A program made the translations under genes and the position numbers. The notes beneath the pieces are model-generated. The model did not search any database. It was not told the origin of the DNA and was given only the letters and a program-made list of their open reading frames with translations. Shown here piece after piece: positions 52,493 through 61,619 of a stretch of DNA of 64,000 nucleotides. Numbering within the stretch: the stretch's first letter is position 1; every line of letters starts with the position of its first letter. Source of the DNA: Marinobacter sp. es.042 (GTDB lineage: Bacteria; Pseudomonadota; Gammaproteobacteria; Pseudomonadales; Oleiphilaceae); contig NZ_LT897781.1 in NCBI RefSeq assembly GCF_900188315.1, positions 1,364,001 to 1,428,000 on the forward strand, in the 5' to 3' direction.

Positions 52493-53506
52493 TCAGACTC
52501 GCTGGGAACGTTGCTTGCGCTCGAACTCCCGAATCCTCTGACGGCAGTGCTCGATTGTTTGAGGGGTCATCACACTCCGGCGCTCATCCTTCAGCTCGCC
52601 ACCAAGGTTACGAACCACGGCCTGGGCTGTCTCAAGCATGAAGTCAAACGCCTGCAGCGCATTGGTGGGCCCGGGCATACTCATGAAAAAACTGATACCG
52701 GGCGTGGCCAGGGTCGGCATATCGCCCGGCTTGAACGTGCCGGGTTCCACGGCATTGGCAACACTGAACTGGACCGGGCTGGTGGTATCGGACTCCTCGT
52801 GTCGATGATAAATGTCCATGTCACCATGCTCTAGACCACAGGCTTCGAACAACTTCTTCAGGGCAACCCCCTTGAAATCTTCACCGCTCTTGGCAAGAAC
52901 ATTGATCACAATCACTTCCCGGGCCTCAGGGCGATTCGCACCTGCCAGCGGCTGACCACTGACCGCTCGGGAAGGTTCACGCCGTGCCGTATCTTCCTCT
53001 ACTTCGGTTGTCACCGTAGGCGGGACTGCTTCCACCTCATCTTCGATGGCCCCCCAACCTGATTCGAGCTCGCTTTCTTCAGGCTCATGACTGGACAACC
53101 CGAAATCGGGATCCGACTCAACAGGTTCATCATGATACCCGGCAGCCGGTTCGCTTTCCGGCCCCGGATGCAGATCCGGTTCTGGTGACTCCCGATGCTC
53201 TTCCCTGGCAGCAGCTGTTACCGGGCGGGTCGGTTTGGGTTTCGGAGAACCAAATCGGCTGGGCTTTTCACGCTTTACATAGCCACGCTCTTCAAGTGTG
53301 TCGCGGGAGATGGTTCGTGCGCCGCCGTTCGGCAACTCCGGGTTGTACTCGTCATCGAGTGGCGAATCCTCGAGCTCATCGGCGCCCATGCCCGATGAGA
53401 TTGCCATGGATTCCTTCCGGGCACGCCGCATGCGGCGCACGCCATCAATGACAATGCCGATAATAACCAGGGTACCGATGGCAATTAACCATTCCCTAAG
53501 TGACAT
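52493..53506 (-). CDS. zipA: cell division protein ZipA
   Basis: A 337-residue divisome protein that tethers FtsZ to the inner membrane. The N-terminal membrane anchor is LIAIGTLVIIGIVIDGV (about 7-23), followed by basic residues RRMRRARKE, a long acidic and Pro-rich linker (about 40-200) and the C-terminal FtsZ-binding ZipA domain (about 200-335: VINVLAKSGEDFKGVALKKL, then MPTLATPGISFFMSMPGPTN in pieces). It is downstream of smc (122-base gap), the standard order for this group. Confidence 0.95.
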   Translation of the reverse strand: MSLREWLIAIGTLVIIGIVIDGVRRMRRARKESMAISSGMGADELEDSPLDDEYNPELPNGGARTISRDTLEERGYVKREKPSRFGSPKPKPTRPVTAAAREEHRESPEPDLHPGPESEPAAGYHDEPVESDPDFGLSSHEPEESELESGWGAIEDEVEAVPPTVTTEVEEDTARREPSRAVSGQPLAGANRPEAREVIVINVLAKSGEDFKGVALKKLFEACGLEHGDMDIYHRHEESDTTSPVQFSVANAVEPGTFKPGDMPTLATPGISFFMSMPGPTNALQAFDFMLETAQAVVRNLGGELKDERRSVMTPQTIEHCRQRIREFERKQRSQRV

Positions 53507-53628
53507 AGTGCTGCTGTCCTGTTTGCAGATCCCGTAACGTTGCTACTCTAAGAAAAGCCCGTAATGAATACAACGCACACCCGGGCCAGATGGCGTTATT
53601 GTCATGGTCGCCTGAATTCTGAACAGCC

Positions 53629-56600
53629 TCAAGCCTCTGCGAGAGCCGCTGCCTCGTCGACATCGACCGACACCAGGCGCGAACACCCCGGTTCATGCAT
53701 GGTTACGCCCATCAACTGATCCGCCATCTCCATGGCAATCTTGTTGTGGGTAATGTAGATGAACTGAACCTGCTTGGACATTTCCTTGACCATGTTGGCA
53801 TAGCGACCCACGTTGGCATCATCCAGCGGCGCATCCACCTCGTCCAGCATACAGAAGGGTGCCGGGTTGAGCTGGAAAATCGAAAACACCAGTGCGATTG
53901 CCGTGAGGGCCTTTTCGCCGCCTGACAGCAGGTGAATGGTGCTGTTCTTCTTGCCCGGCGGCCGCGCCATGATTGCAACGCCGGTTTCCAGAAGATCTTC
54001 ACCGGTAAGCTCCAGGTAGGCGTTCCCGCCCCCGAACACTTTGGGAAACAGAGCCTGCAGACCACCGTTCACCTGGTCAAAGGTTTCCTTGAAACGCTGC
54101 CGGGTTTCCCGGTCTATTTTCCGTATGGCGTTGTCCAGTGTTTCCAGGGCTTCCATCAGGTCTTCATGCTGGGAATCCAGGTAGGTCTTGCGCTCACTCT
54201 GAACCTGATATTCCTCGATGGCCGCCAGGTTAATCGCGCCCAGGCGCTGAATTCGGTTGCCGATTCGCTCCAGTTCGTCTGCCCAGTCTTTTTCATTCGC
54301 ACCCTCGGACAACTGGGCGAGGATATCCTGAAGCTTTACGTCCAGCTCCTTGAGCTGATCGACATGGTTCCCGGAACGGATTTCCAGGGCCTGGGACTCC
54401 ATTTTCAGTTTTTCGAGTCGGGACCGGACTTCCTGAATGCGATGATCGGTTCCGCTTCTGCCCTGTTCCTTTTCCCGCACTTCCCGATCAATCTCTTCCA
54501 GCGCGTCGCGAGCAGCGCCCAGCTTTTCCTCTTCCGCCAATCGCCGGTCCAGCAGCCCTTCGAGCTGCATCTGCAGGTCTTCGATGGGCTCTTCGGCGCT
54601 TTCCCGGGACTCCCTCAGAATCTCCAGGCGCTCGTCGATACGCTCTTTCTGCAACTGCATCCGATCAATCGTCTGCCTTAGGCCGTCACGTTGACTGTGC
54701 AGGGTCTGCAGCTGAAGCTGCAGCTGATGCGCGTGGTCACGGTCGTGCCGGGCCTCCTGGCGAAGCCGGTCCAGGCTTTCGCGCAAGGTATCGCGCTGCT
54801 CCAGCAACCGCTCTTTCTCTTCATCGCTGTCTTCGGTGGAAGCCAGCGCCAGTTGCCAGTCTTCCCGGGCATCCTGAAGACTCTCTTTCTGGCCCTCGAG
54901 GTTTTCGGACACGTCCTGGATATCATCCCGGATTCGCTGCAGGCGGGCATCAATCTGCTCGGCACGTGCTCGCAGGCCGCTGACCCTGGACGCCAAGGCG
55001 CTCAGTTCACGGTCTGCTTCGCTAAGACGGGTCTGGGCCTCATCCCGGGCTGCTTCCGAGCGTTCTGCCCGCTCCTGAAGCTCTTCCAGACGTTCGGTAG
55101 CCGCCTGCAGCGCCTCCTCCGCCTCGGCCAGTTGCGCCGTCAGTTCGGTCACTTTCTTCTGCCGCTCAATCACCCCGACCTGGCCGGCGTCAGAGTCCGG
55201 CATCAGGACCCACTCCCGGGATATCCAGACTCCCTGGGGTGTCATCAGGCTTTGACCGTCCCGAAGCCCCGATCGCATACCCATGGCGTCGGAGACGGTT
55301 TCTACGGTATCGATGCCGCGAAGCAGCGAGGCAATTCCCGGCACGCCGGATACCTTCGCCGCCAACCCGGAACGCTCACTGCCGTCTGTGGCTTCTGCCT
55401 CCACCAGCGCCAATCCCTTTGGCGCTTCTTTCATGGCGGATGAGAGCTGACCAATATCGGGAAGGCAGAGGCCCTGGGTAAAACGCCCGATAACCTGTTC
55501 GACAGCAAACTCCCAGCCATCGGTAATCTGAAGCTGACTGGCCACCCGGGGCATATCGCTGAGGGCGTTCTGTGACAGCCAGGATTGCAGAACATCATCC
55601 CCGGCCCCCATCTGCTCATCCAGAAGGGATTGCTGGGACTCCAGGGACGCACGAAGGCTCTGGACCCGTTGGCGTTCTTCAGAGAGCGCCTGCTCGGCAT
55701 CACGCTGTTGCTGCCGGGCTTCGTAGAGCTCGTCCTGAACGGATGCAATCCGTTCGGCCGCCTCTTCGCGCTTCAGCTCCAGGGTTTCCTGCTGTTCCAG
55801 CAGTTCTTCAAGCTCGGCGCGGTCCATCTGACCTTCCAGCAATTCCTGTTCGTCCTGAAGCTTACGCTGGCGGGCCAGCAGTTGCTCAATGGCATCCTCA
55901 AGCGAGCGGATTCTGGACTGGGCCAGCTCTGCCTGACGCCGCGCATCCGACGAACGGGCACTGAAGTCTTCCCACTGGTGCTGCCAGTCGCTCATGGCGT
56001 CTTCGGCCTGCTGCAACTTCTCACCAGACTCCTCGGAGCGTATTGCCAGCGCTTCCTGCTCCGGCTCGATCATGTCGAGTTCTTCCTGGATTCCCGCAAG
56101 CTTGTCCTCATCCTGCTCCAGCTCGCGGGCCAGTTCTCTCTGGTTCGCCATGGCCTGGTCCAGCTCCGCCGCCATTTGCCGGCTGCGTTCACGCTGGTGT
56201 TCGAGGCTCTGCTCAATGCGGGCGATATCGGCCCCGGCTTCGTAGTAGCGTGCCTGTGCCCGGTTGAAATGCTCGGTCCGTTCCTGGTGATTGTCGCGCA
56301 GGGATTCCAGGGAGGTCTCCAGGCTGACTCGCTCGGTGAGGTATTTCTCGAGCTCGAGCTCGGTATCCCGGATCTTGCCTCGCCAGGCTTGCAAGTCATT
56401 GTCGAGGGATTGCCAGCGAAGCACAGTCAGTTCGGCTTTTTTCTGGCGCTCTTCCTGCTTGTAGGCCTTGTACTTTTCGGCTGCGGCTGCCTGACGCTCC
56501 AGGTGTTGCAGTTGGCGGCCCAGCTCTTCCCTCAAATCGGTCAGACGCTCCAGGTTTTCCTGGGTCCGACGGATACGGTTCTCCGTTTCCCGGCGCCGCT

Positions 56601-57123
56601 CCTTGTATTTTGAAATGCCGGCCGCTTCTTCAATATAGATTCGAAGCTCTTCCGGTTTTGCCTCAATCAGCCGGGAAATCATGCCCTGTTCGATAATGGC
56701 ATAGCTCCGCGGGCCGAGACCGGTGCCGAGGAACAGGTCGGTAATGTCGCGACGCCGGCACTTGGAGCTATTCAGGAAATACTCGGACTGCCCTTCCCGG
56801 GAAACGCGGCGGCGAACGGAGATTTCGTTGAATTTCACGAATTCACCAGGCGCGGAACCATCGCTGTTATCAAACACCAGTTCGATGGAGGCCTGTCCCA
56901 CAGGCTTTCTTGCACTGGAACCGTTGAAGATAACGTCTGTCATGGATTCGCCGCGCAGGTACTTGGCGGAGCTCTCCCCCATGACCCAACGCACCGCATC
57001 GATGATGTTGGACTTGCCGCACCCATTGGGGCCGACCACGGCCGTCATGTTGGAGGGGAACGGAACCGTGGTGGGATCTACGAACGATTTGAAGCCGGAC
57101 AGTTTGATGGACTTCAGCCGCAT
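53629..57123 (-). CDS. smc: chromosome segregation protein SMC
   Basis: A 1164-residue condensin ATPase. The N-terminal head has GPNGCGKSNIIDAVRW (Walker A) at about 32-47, followed by a coiled coil (about 170-500), the hinge (about 505-660, with FAVEQVIGRFTQGLCLPD), a second coiled coil (about 660-990), then the C-terminal head with LLSGGEKALTAIALVF (signature) and FCMLDEVDAPLDDANV (Walker B). It acts with ScpA and ScpB, both encoded 3-4 kb away. It starts one base before the GntR gene stop ends (TGATATG type junction), so the two are likely co-translated. Confidence 0.97.
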   Translation of the reverse strand: MRLKSIKLSGFKSFVDPTTVPFPSNMTAVVGPNGCGKSNIIDAVRWVMGESSAKYLRGESMTDVIFNGSSARKPVGQASIELVFDNSDGSAPGEFVKFNEISVRRRVSREGQSEYFLNSSKCRRRDITDLFLGTGLGPRSYAIIEQGMISRLIEAKPEELRIYIEEAAGISKYKERRRETENRIRRTQENLERLTDLREELGRQLQHLERQAAAAEKYKAYKQEERQKKAELTVLRWQSLDNDLQAWRGKIRDTELELEKYLTERVSLETSLESLRDNHQERTEHFNRAQARYYEAGADIARIEQSLEHQRERSRQMAAELDQAMANQRELARELEQDEDKLAGIQEELDMIEPEQEALAIRSEESGEKLQQAEDAMSDWQHQWEDFSARSSDARRQAELAQSRIRSLEDAIEQLLARQRKLQDEQELLEGQMDRAELEELLEQQETLELKREEAAERIASVQDELYEARQQQRDAEQALSEERQRVQSLRASLESQQSLLDEQMGAGDDVLQSWLSQNALSDMPRVASQLQITDGWEFAVEQVIGRFTQGLCLPDIGQLSSAMKEAPKGLALVEAEATDGSERSGLAAKVSGVPGIASLLRGIDTVETVSDAMGMRSGLRDGQSLMTPQGVWISREWVLMPDSDAGQVGVIERQKKVTELTAQLAEAEEALQAATERLEELQERAERSEAARDEAQTRLSEADRELSALASRVSGLRARAEQIDARLQRIRDDIQDVSENLEGQKESLQDAREDWQLALASTEDSDEEKERLLEQRDTLRESLDRLRQEARHDRDHAHQLQLQLQTLHSQRDGLRQTIDRMQLQKERIDERLEILRESRESAEEPIEDLQMQLEGLLDRRLAEEEKLGAARDALEEIDREVREKEQGRSGTDHRIQEVRSRLEKLKMESQALEIRSGNHVDQLKELDVKLQDILAQLSEGANEKDWADELERIGNRIQRLGAINLAAIEEYQVQSERKTYLDSQHEDLMEALETLDNAIRKIDRETRQRFKETFDQVNGGLQALFPKVFGGGNAYLELTGEDLLETGVAIMARPPGKKNSTIHLLSGGEKALTAIALVFSIFQLNPAPFCMLDEVDAPLDDANVGRYANMVKEMSKQVQFIYITHNKIAMEMADQLMGVTMHEPGCSRLVSVDVDEAAALAEA

Positions 57124-57124
57124 A

Positions 57125-57820
57125 TCAGGCGCTCGCTTCCTGCCGGAGGATCGTCAACACCTGCTGCCGCTGGTGCTCCCCAAAGGCCTGGATAACGGCT
57201 TGCAGCCGCTCAGTGTCGTCGTTGACGGCGGCGTCCGCCAGCTGCCGAAAGAAGGTGGCAGTTTCACCGACTTCTTCCCGGAAGTGCTCCAGCGCCACGA
57301 AATAGGTGCGGCTGATGGCCGGTCGGAAATTCTCGAGGGTTTCTTCCAGAAACGGGTTCTCGACCAGGCCGTAGGCGTAACGCATAACCCCGAAACCCGC
57401 ATCAATAACCTGCTCGGCGGCGTCGGCGCTGGTGGCGTTCAGGGCATCAATGACTGCCTGCAATTCACGGACCTGGCCCATGACACCGCCAAGCTCCCTG
57501 CCGGACCAGCGCTCAAGTACCTTGCGCCCCAGCATGCAGAGGAGGTCGATATAAATGTCGTAAAGGCTGTTAACGCTTTCTGGCGTCAGGCTGGAGACCA
57601 CGGCACCCCGCCGGGGGAAAATCTCGATCAGATGGCGGCGTTCCAGAATGAGCAGGGCTTCCCGAACGGAACCACGGCTGACATTCAGTTCTCCCGACAC
57701 CTTCAATTCCTGAATGCGTTCGCCGGGCTTGAGATCTCGCGTGATGATTCGCTGCCCCAGATGCTGGGCAATTTGTTCAGACAGACTTTCCGGGGCCTGA
57801 AACCTCATAAAGTTGGTCAC
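57125..57820 (-). CDS. GntR-family regulator with FCD domain
   Basis: A 231-residue regulator. The N-terminal winged helix is GntR-like (HLGQRIITRDLKPGERIQEL, then LNVSRGSVREALLIL, near residues 18-60); the C-terminal all-helical FCD domain (about 80-225) would bind a carboxylate ligand, with the metal-binding His/Asp set partly visible. It lies directly upstream of smc, an arrangement I recall from related genomes. The ligand is unknown. It is divergent from the diguanylate cyclase. Confidence 0.9.
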   Translation of the reverse strand: MTNFMRFQAPESLSEQIAQHLGQRIITRDLKPGERIQELKVSGELNVSRGSVREALLILERRHLIEIFPRRGAVVSSLTPESVNSLYDIYIDLLCMLGRKVLERWSGRELGGVMGQVRELQAVIDALNATSADAAEQVIDAGFGVMRYAYGLVENPFLEETLENFRPAISRTYFVALEHFREEVGETATFFRQLADAAVNDDTERLQAVIQAFGEHQRQQVLTILRQEASA

Positions 57821-58092
57821 TCATTCCTGAAGACGGCACGATTTCAAACGCAGAAGTTTACCACAGGGAATCTATAGCCCCACCCCTTGTCTGACATTTT
57901 GCACAGCTCAGGAACATCGCGGCAAATCACTGCCGGTTTTTTGACGGCAAATTAGAAACGACAGCCGAAAAATCAGAAACCAAGTGATTTTAGCCTCGTT
58001 ACTCGCTGTTTTTGTTCGTTTTTTATGACTGGGCACGGTTTCTGCTTTGCAGACGCAAAGCACTGTAAACTTCTGCGACAGAGTGAACCGTA
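57821..58092. other. divergent promoter region, GntR gene and diguanylate cyclase
   Basis: 272 bases without a gene. It is A+T-rich at 57950-58050. One small palindrome (see the operator entry) lies about 70 bases before the GntR start. No RNA gene or repeat was found. Confidence 0.4.
57887..57896. promoter_or_regulatory. candidate GntR/FCD operator
   Basis: TTGTCTGACA contains the odd-length palindrome TGTC-T-GACA, near the TNGTNNNACNA pattern of FCD-type GntR operators. It is 67 bases upstream of the GntR start and could mediate autoregulation. One site only, so weak evidence. Confidence 0.4.
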
Positions 58093-59019
58093 GTGAAAAA
58101 CATACCGTCGATCCATCAGTCTCCTTCCCAGCCCCAGAAACTGGCTGCGCTGCGTCAGGCACATCAGGACTGGAACAACACGCCGGATGTACTCACCAGG
58201 CTAACACGCCGGCTGTCCACCACCCTGTCGCTGGAACAGCAGCTGGCGATCCTGGCCGAAGAGCTGGTCGCCATTGTTCCTTTCAGTGCGCTCAACTACC
58301 GGCACCGGATCGGTAAACAGGATTTCGTCTATGCCACAGGCATGGGGGGGCCACACCGCTGCGAGTACCGGCTGAGCCTTGAAGGTGTCAATTATGGGAC
58401 TCTGGTACTTCAACGTCGGCAGAGGTTCTCGGAACAGGAGCTGGAAGGCGTCGAGATGGTTCTGAGTGCGGCGATCTGCCCGATTCGCAACGCCTGTCAG
58501 TACGTGGCCATTGAACAGGCATCCCTGACAGATTCCTTGACCGGCATACCCAACAAACGCGCCCTGGACGACGCTCTGCAGCGCTCCAGCCTGTTATCGG
58601 AGCGCCACGGCGAGCCCTACTCGCTCGTCCTCTGCGATCTGGATCACTTCAAGACGGTCAACGACACTCACGGCCATGTGGTTGGCGACCATCTCCTGCA
58701 AATGGCAGCATCCGAAATCGAGAAGGCAATCCGCACATCCGATTCTGTCTACCGCTTTGGCGGCGAGGAGTTTGCTATCCTGCTCCCGCATACCTCGGAG
58801 CATGATGCAAGGGATGTAGCAGAGCGAGTTCGCGAAGCGATCGCCGCTATCCGGGTTGATGGCGGAGAGAAGGAACTGAAGGTCACAACGAGTTGTGGCG
58901 TTGCCACCTTTCTGCCCAAGGAGGCGCCCCAGGCCTGGCTGGCAAGGGCGGACGAGGCACTCTATCGTGCCAAACACCAGGGCCGTAACTGCACCCGGGT
59001 GTTTGCCACCATTTCGTAA
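58093..59019 (+). CDS. GGDEF-domain diguanylate cyclase
   Basis: A 308-residue soluble protein. An N-terminal sensor region (about 30-135, GAF-like in length and character, EQQLAILAEELVAIVPFSAL) precedes a GGDEF domain (about 145-305). The active site is VYRFGGEEFAILLP and the inhibitory site RTSD lies five residues before it (RxxD), so it should be a feedback-controlled cyclase. The start is GTG at 58093. It is convergent with rluB, three bases from its end. Confidence 0.9.
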   Translation: MKNIPSIHQSPSQPQKLAALRQAHQDWNNTPDVLTRLTRRLSTTLSLEQQLAILAEELVAIVPFSALNYRHRIGKQDFVYATGMGGPHRCEYRLSLEGVNYGTLVLQRRQRFSEQELEGVEMVLSAAICPIRNACQYVAIEQASLTDSLTGIPNKRALDDALQRSSLLSERHGEPYSLVLCDLDHFKTVNDTHGHVVGDHLLQMAASEIEKAIRTSDSVYRFGGEEFAILLPHTSEHDARDVAERVREAIAAIRVDGGEKELKVTTSCGVATFLPKEAPQAWLARADEALYRAKHQGRNCTRVFATIS

Positions 59020-59022
59020 CGA

Positions 59023-60006
59023 TCAGCCCCGGGGCGTCTTGCTTCGGGCTCTCTCTGGCCTGGGAGCACGCCCGGCCGGTTTGGCGGGCTTGGTGTCGCT
59101 GACAGCCCACTTGTTGCCAGGGGTTTTCTTGCCGGAGCGACCAGGGCTTTTCCGCCTCTGGCGGTCGTGGGCCGCTTTCTCATTTGGCGTTTTCTGCGGA
59201 ATCTCAACTGCTTCGAGACCCACCGTGCGACTCAGGGTGTCTACTGCCCGCTGATCCAGCTCTTCCCATTTTCCCACGGTCAGCCTGCTCGGCAGGAAGA
59301 TCGGCCCGTAGCGCACGCGTTTCAGCCGACTGACGCGAACACCCTGGGATTCCCAAAGACGACGCACTTCCCGATTGCGCCCTTCCAGCAAGGTCACATG
59401 GAACCACCGATTTATACCGCTACCGCCGGCCGGAGAGATATCGGTGAACTTGGCCATGCCATCTTCCAGGAGAACGCCCTGACGCAGGCGTTCGATCATC
59501 GCGTCATCGACTTCCCCGAAGATCCGCACCGCGTATTCCCGATCAATCTGGTTGGACGGGTGCATCAGGCGATTCGCCAACTCTCCATCTGTGGTGAAAA
59601 GCACCAGACCCGTGGTATTAATATCCAGCCGTCCAATGGAAATCCACCGGTGCTCCTTCAGACGTGGCAAACGATCAAACACCGTCGGCCGCCCCTCAGG
59701 ATCCTTTCGAGTGGTAACCTCACCTTCCGGCTTGTTATAGATCAGTACCCGGCGCATCACTTCCGCCGCACCGGACACTTCCAATCGCTTGCCGTCGAGT
59801 TCGAAGCGATCCTCAACCGTCGCTTTTTGCCCAGGCGCCACAGGTTGCCCGTTGACCAGCAGGCGGCCGGCTTCCATACAGCCTTCAATTTCCCGGCGCG
59901 AACCGATGCCCGCGCGGGCGAGCAATTTCTGAATACGCTCTGGCCCACCCTGGCTCGCGTTGTCCTTGGCTGGTCTGGCTGGTTTGTTGGGGCGTTCTGC
60001 CGCCAT
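59023..60006 (-). CDS. rluB: 23S rRNA pseudouridine(2605) synthase RluB
   Basis: A 327-residue enzyme. The N-terminal S4 RNA-binding domain is in RIQKLLARAGIGSRREIEG (about 24-42) and the RsuA/RluB catalytic core follows with GRLDINTTGLVLFTTDGELA, in which the Asp after GRL is catalytic. The C terminus is a long, Lys/Arg/Pro-rich tail (about 270-327) typical of RluB in this group. It is the last gene of trpS-scpA-scpB-rluB, 39 bases after scpB. Confidence 0.94.
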   Translation of the reverse strand: MAAERPNKPARPAKDNASQGGPERIQKLLARAGIGSRREIEGCMEAGRLLVNGQPVAPGQKATVEDRFELDGKRLEVSGAAEVMRRVLIYNKPEGEVTTRKDPEGRPTVFDRLPRLKEHRWISIGRLDINTTGLVLFTTDGELANRLMHPSNQIDREYAVRIFGEVDDAMIERLRQGVLLEDGMAKFTDISPAGGSGINRWFHVTLLEGRNREVRRLWESQGVRVSRLKRVRYGPIFLPSRLTVGKWEELDQRAVDTLSRTVGLEAVEIPQKTPNEKAAHDRQRRKSPGRSGKKTPGNKWAVSDTKPAKPAGRAPRPERARSKTPRG

Positions 60007-60045
60007 GAAATCAATCCTTAGTATCTGACTGACACCCGAATGGCG

Positions 60046-60684
60046 TCAGTGAAGTGTCTGGCTCGAAGATTCGTCGTCGTTCTCGGCAGTCGTTGATTCA
60101 AACTCGATCTCCGCCTGCATGTTCTTTTCAATTTCCCGGCCGATCTCTTCTAGATCGCGGACTTCATTCAGGGGCGGCATCTGATCCAGGCCCGTGAGGT
60201 TAAAGTAGTCCAGAAACTGTTTCGTAGTCGCATACATGGCCGGACGGCCGGGAACATCCCGATGCCCAACGACGCGAACCCACTCTCGCTCAAGCAGGGT
60301 GCGAATGATATTGCTGCTTACCGTAACACCCCGAATATCCTCGATTTCACCCCGGGTGATGGGCTGCCGATAGGCGATCAATGCCAGGGTTTCAAGCAAC
60401 GCCCGGGAATAGCGCTGGGGCTTTTCCTCAAACAAACGCCCTACCCAGGGGGCGAATTCTTCGCGTACCTGAATACGGTAGCCGCTGGCAACCTTCTTCA
60501 ATTCAAAACCGCGCCCTTCGCAAGCCGCTTCCAGAAGTACCATGACATGCTCCATCACCTGGCGTGCGGGGCGCTCCTCTTCACTGAACAGGTCCCGGAG
60601 CTGGTCGAGAGACAAGGGTTTGCCCGCAGCCAGCAGAGCCGCTTCGGCAATCGCCTGTATTCTCAGCAGGTGTTCTTCGTTCAT
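60046..60684 (-). CDS. scpB: segregation and condensation protein B
   Basis: A 212-residue dimeric protein with two winged-helix domains that binds ScpA and stabilises the SMC complex. Family marks are YRIQVREEFAPWVGRLFEEK, then RYSRALLETLALIAYRQPIT and EIEDIRGVTVSSNIIRTLLE. It starts 42 bases after scpA. The C terminus has a variable acidic tail. Confidence 0.95.
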   Translation of the reverse strand: MNEEHLLRIQAIAEAALLAAGKPLSLDQLRDLFSEEERPARQVMEHVMVLLEAACEGRGFELKKVASGYRIQVREEFAPWVGRLFEEKPQRYSRALLETLALIAYRQPITRGEIEDIRGVTVSSNIIRTLLEREWVRVVGHRDVPGRPAMYATTKQFLDYFNLTGLDQMPPLNEVRDLEEIGREIEKNMQAEIEFESTTAENDDESSSQTLH

Positions 60685-60726
60685 GGTGTCTGATCCGTAT
60701 TTCCGTGCTTTGAACGTTGGGAGGCC

Positions 60727-61560
60727 CTAGCTGGCTGCCCTGGCTCGAACATGAATCGGGCCCAGGACCTCGGCCTGGACAACCTCGATCAGCTGCTCTT
60801 TGACCAGCTCAAGTGTGGCCAGGAAGGTCACCACGACGCCGAGCCGACCCTCTTCAATCGTAAACAGGCTTTCGAATGTCACAAAATGATCATCCTGAAG
60901 CACCGACAGGATTGCGGACATGCGCTCCCGGGTCGAAAGCCTTTCCCGTTCAACATGGTGACTGGTAAACAGGTCTGCCCGCTGAAGAACGCCTTGCAGA
61001 GCCAACAGCATTTCCCGCAAGTCTACATCCGGATGGGGCTGACTGGAGGGCATCTTCGGCAGCGCGGCGGAGGCGGCAAAGGTATCGCGCTCCAGGCGCG
61101 GTAATTCATCAATGTCCTCAGCAGCCTGCTTGAACCGCTCGTATTGCTGAAGCCGGCGAATCAGTTCGGCCCGGGGATCAACCTCTTCCTCATCGTCGCT
61201 TTCCTGTCGAGGCAACAGCATCCTCGATTTGATCTCCGCCAATGTGGCGGCCATCACCAGGTATTCCGCAGCCAGCTCGAACCGCATGGCCTCCACGGCA
61301 CCGATATAATCCATGTATTGCCGGGTAATTTCGCTGACGTCGATGTCCAGAATGTTCATGTTCTGGCGACGGATGAGATACAGCAGAAGATCCAGCGGCC
61401 CTTCGAACGCCTCAAGGAAGACGGCAAGGGCGTCCGGCGGGATGTACAGGTCCTTGGGGAGATCCACCACCGGCTTGCCGGACACCCGCGCCAGGGGCGA
61501 CTGCTCCGGTGCAGCGTCCTGGGCTTCGGGGGAGGCCTGATCGGTGGATTCTTCAGTCAT
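60727..61560 (-). CDS. scpA: segregation and condensation protein A (kleisin)
   Basis: A 277-residue kleisin that bridges the two SMC heads. The N-terminal SMC-neck-binding region starts at FLEAFEGPLDLLLYLIRRQN (about 48-67) and NILDIDVSEITRQYMDY, and the C-terminal winged helix has the VTFLATLELVKEQLIEVVQ block. An extra 30-residue acidic N terminus precedes the family start, so a shorter start is possible. It lies between trpS and scpB. Confidence 0.94.
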   Translation of the reverse strand: MTEESTDQASPEAQDAAPEQSPLARVSGKPVVDLPKDLYIPPDALAVFLEAFEGPLDLLLYLIRRQNMNILDIDVSEITRQYMDYIGAVEAMRFELAAEYLVMAATLAEIKSRMLLPRQESDDEEEVDPRAELIRRLQQYERFKQAAEDIDELPRLERDTFAASAALPKMPSSQPHPDVDLREMLLALQGVLQRADLFTSHHVERERLSTRERMSAILSVLQDDHFVTFESLFTIEEGRLGVVVTFLATLELVKEQLIEVVQAEVLGPIHVRARAAS

Positions 61561-61619
61561 AACCTTTCACTCCGGGTCGGCGCACTGGCTGTATGCAGGC
61601 GGCACCGACGCCTGCGGAT

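Noticed and set aside
55585..56613. A 342-codon plus-strand frame over smc
   Set aside because: Coiled-coil coding DNA read in reverse gives long Leu/Phe/Gln-rich frames; smc is certain here.
58060..58090. CTGT...ACAG, a possible LexA box before the diguanylate cyclase
   Set aside because: The spacer is 11 bases instead of 8 and the core lacks the A/T-rich run of true SOS boxes.
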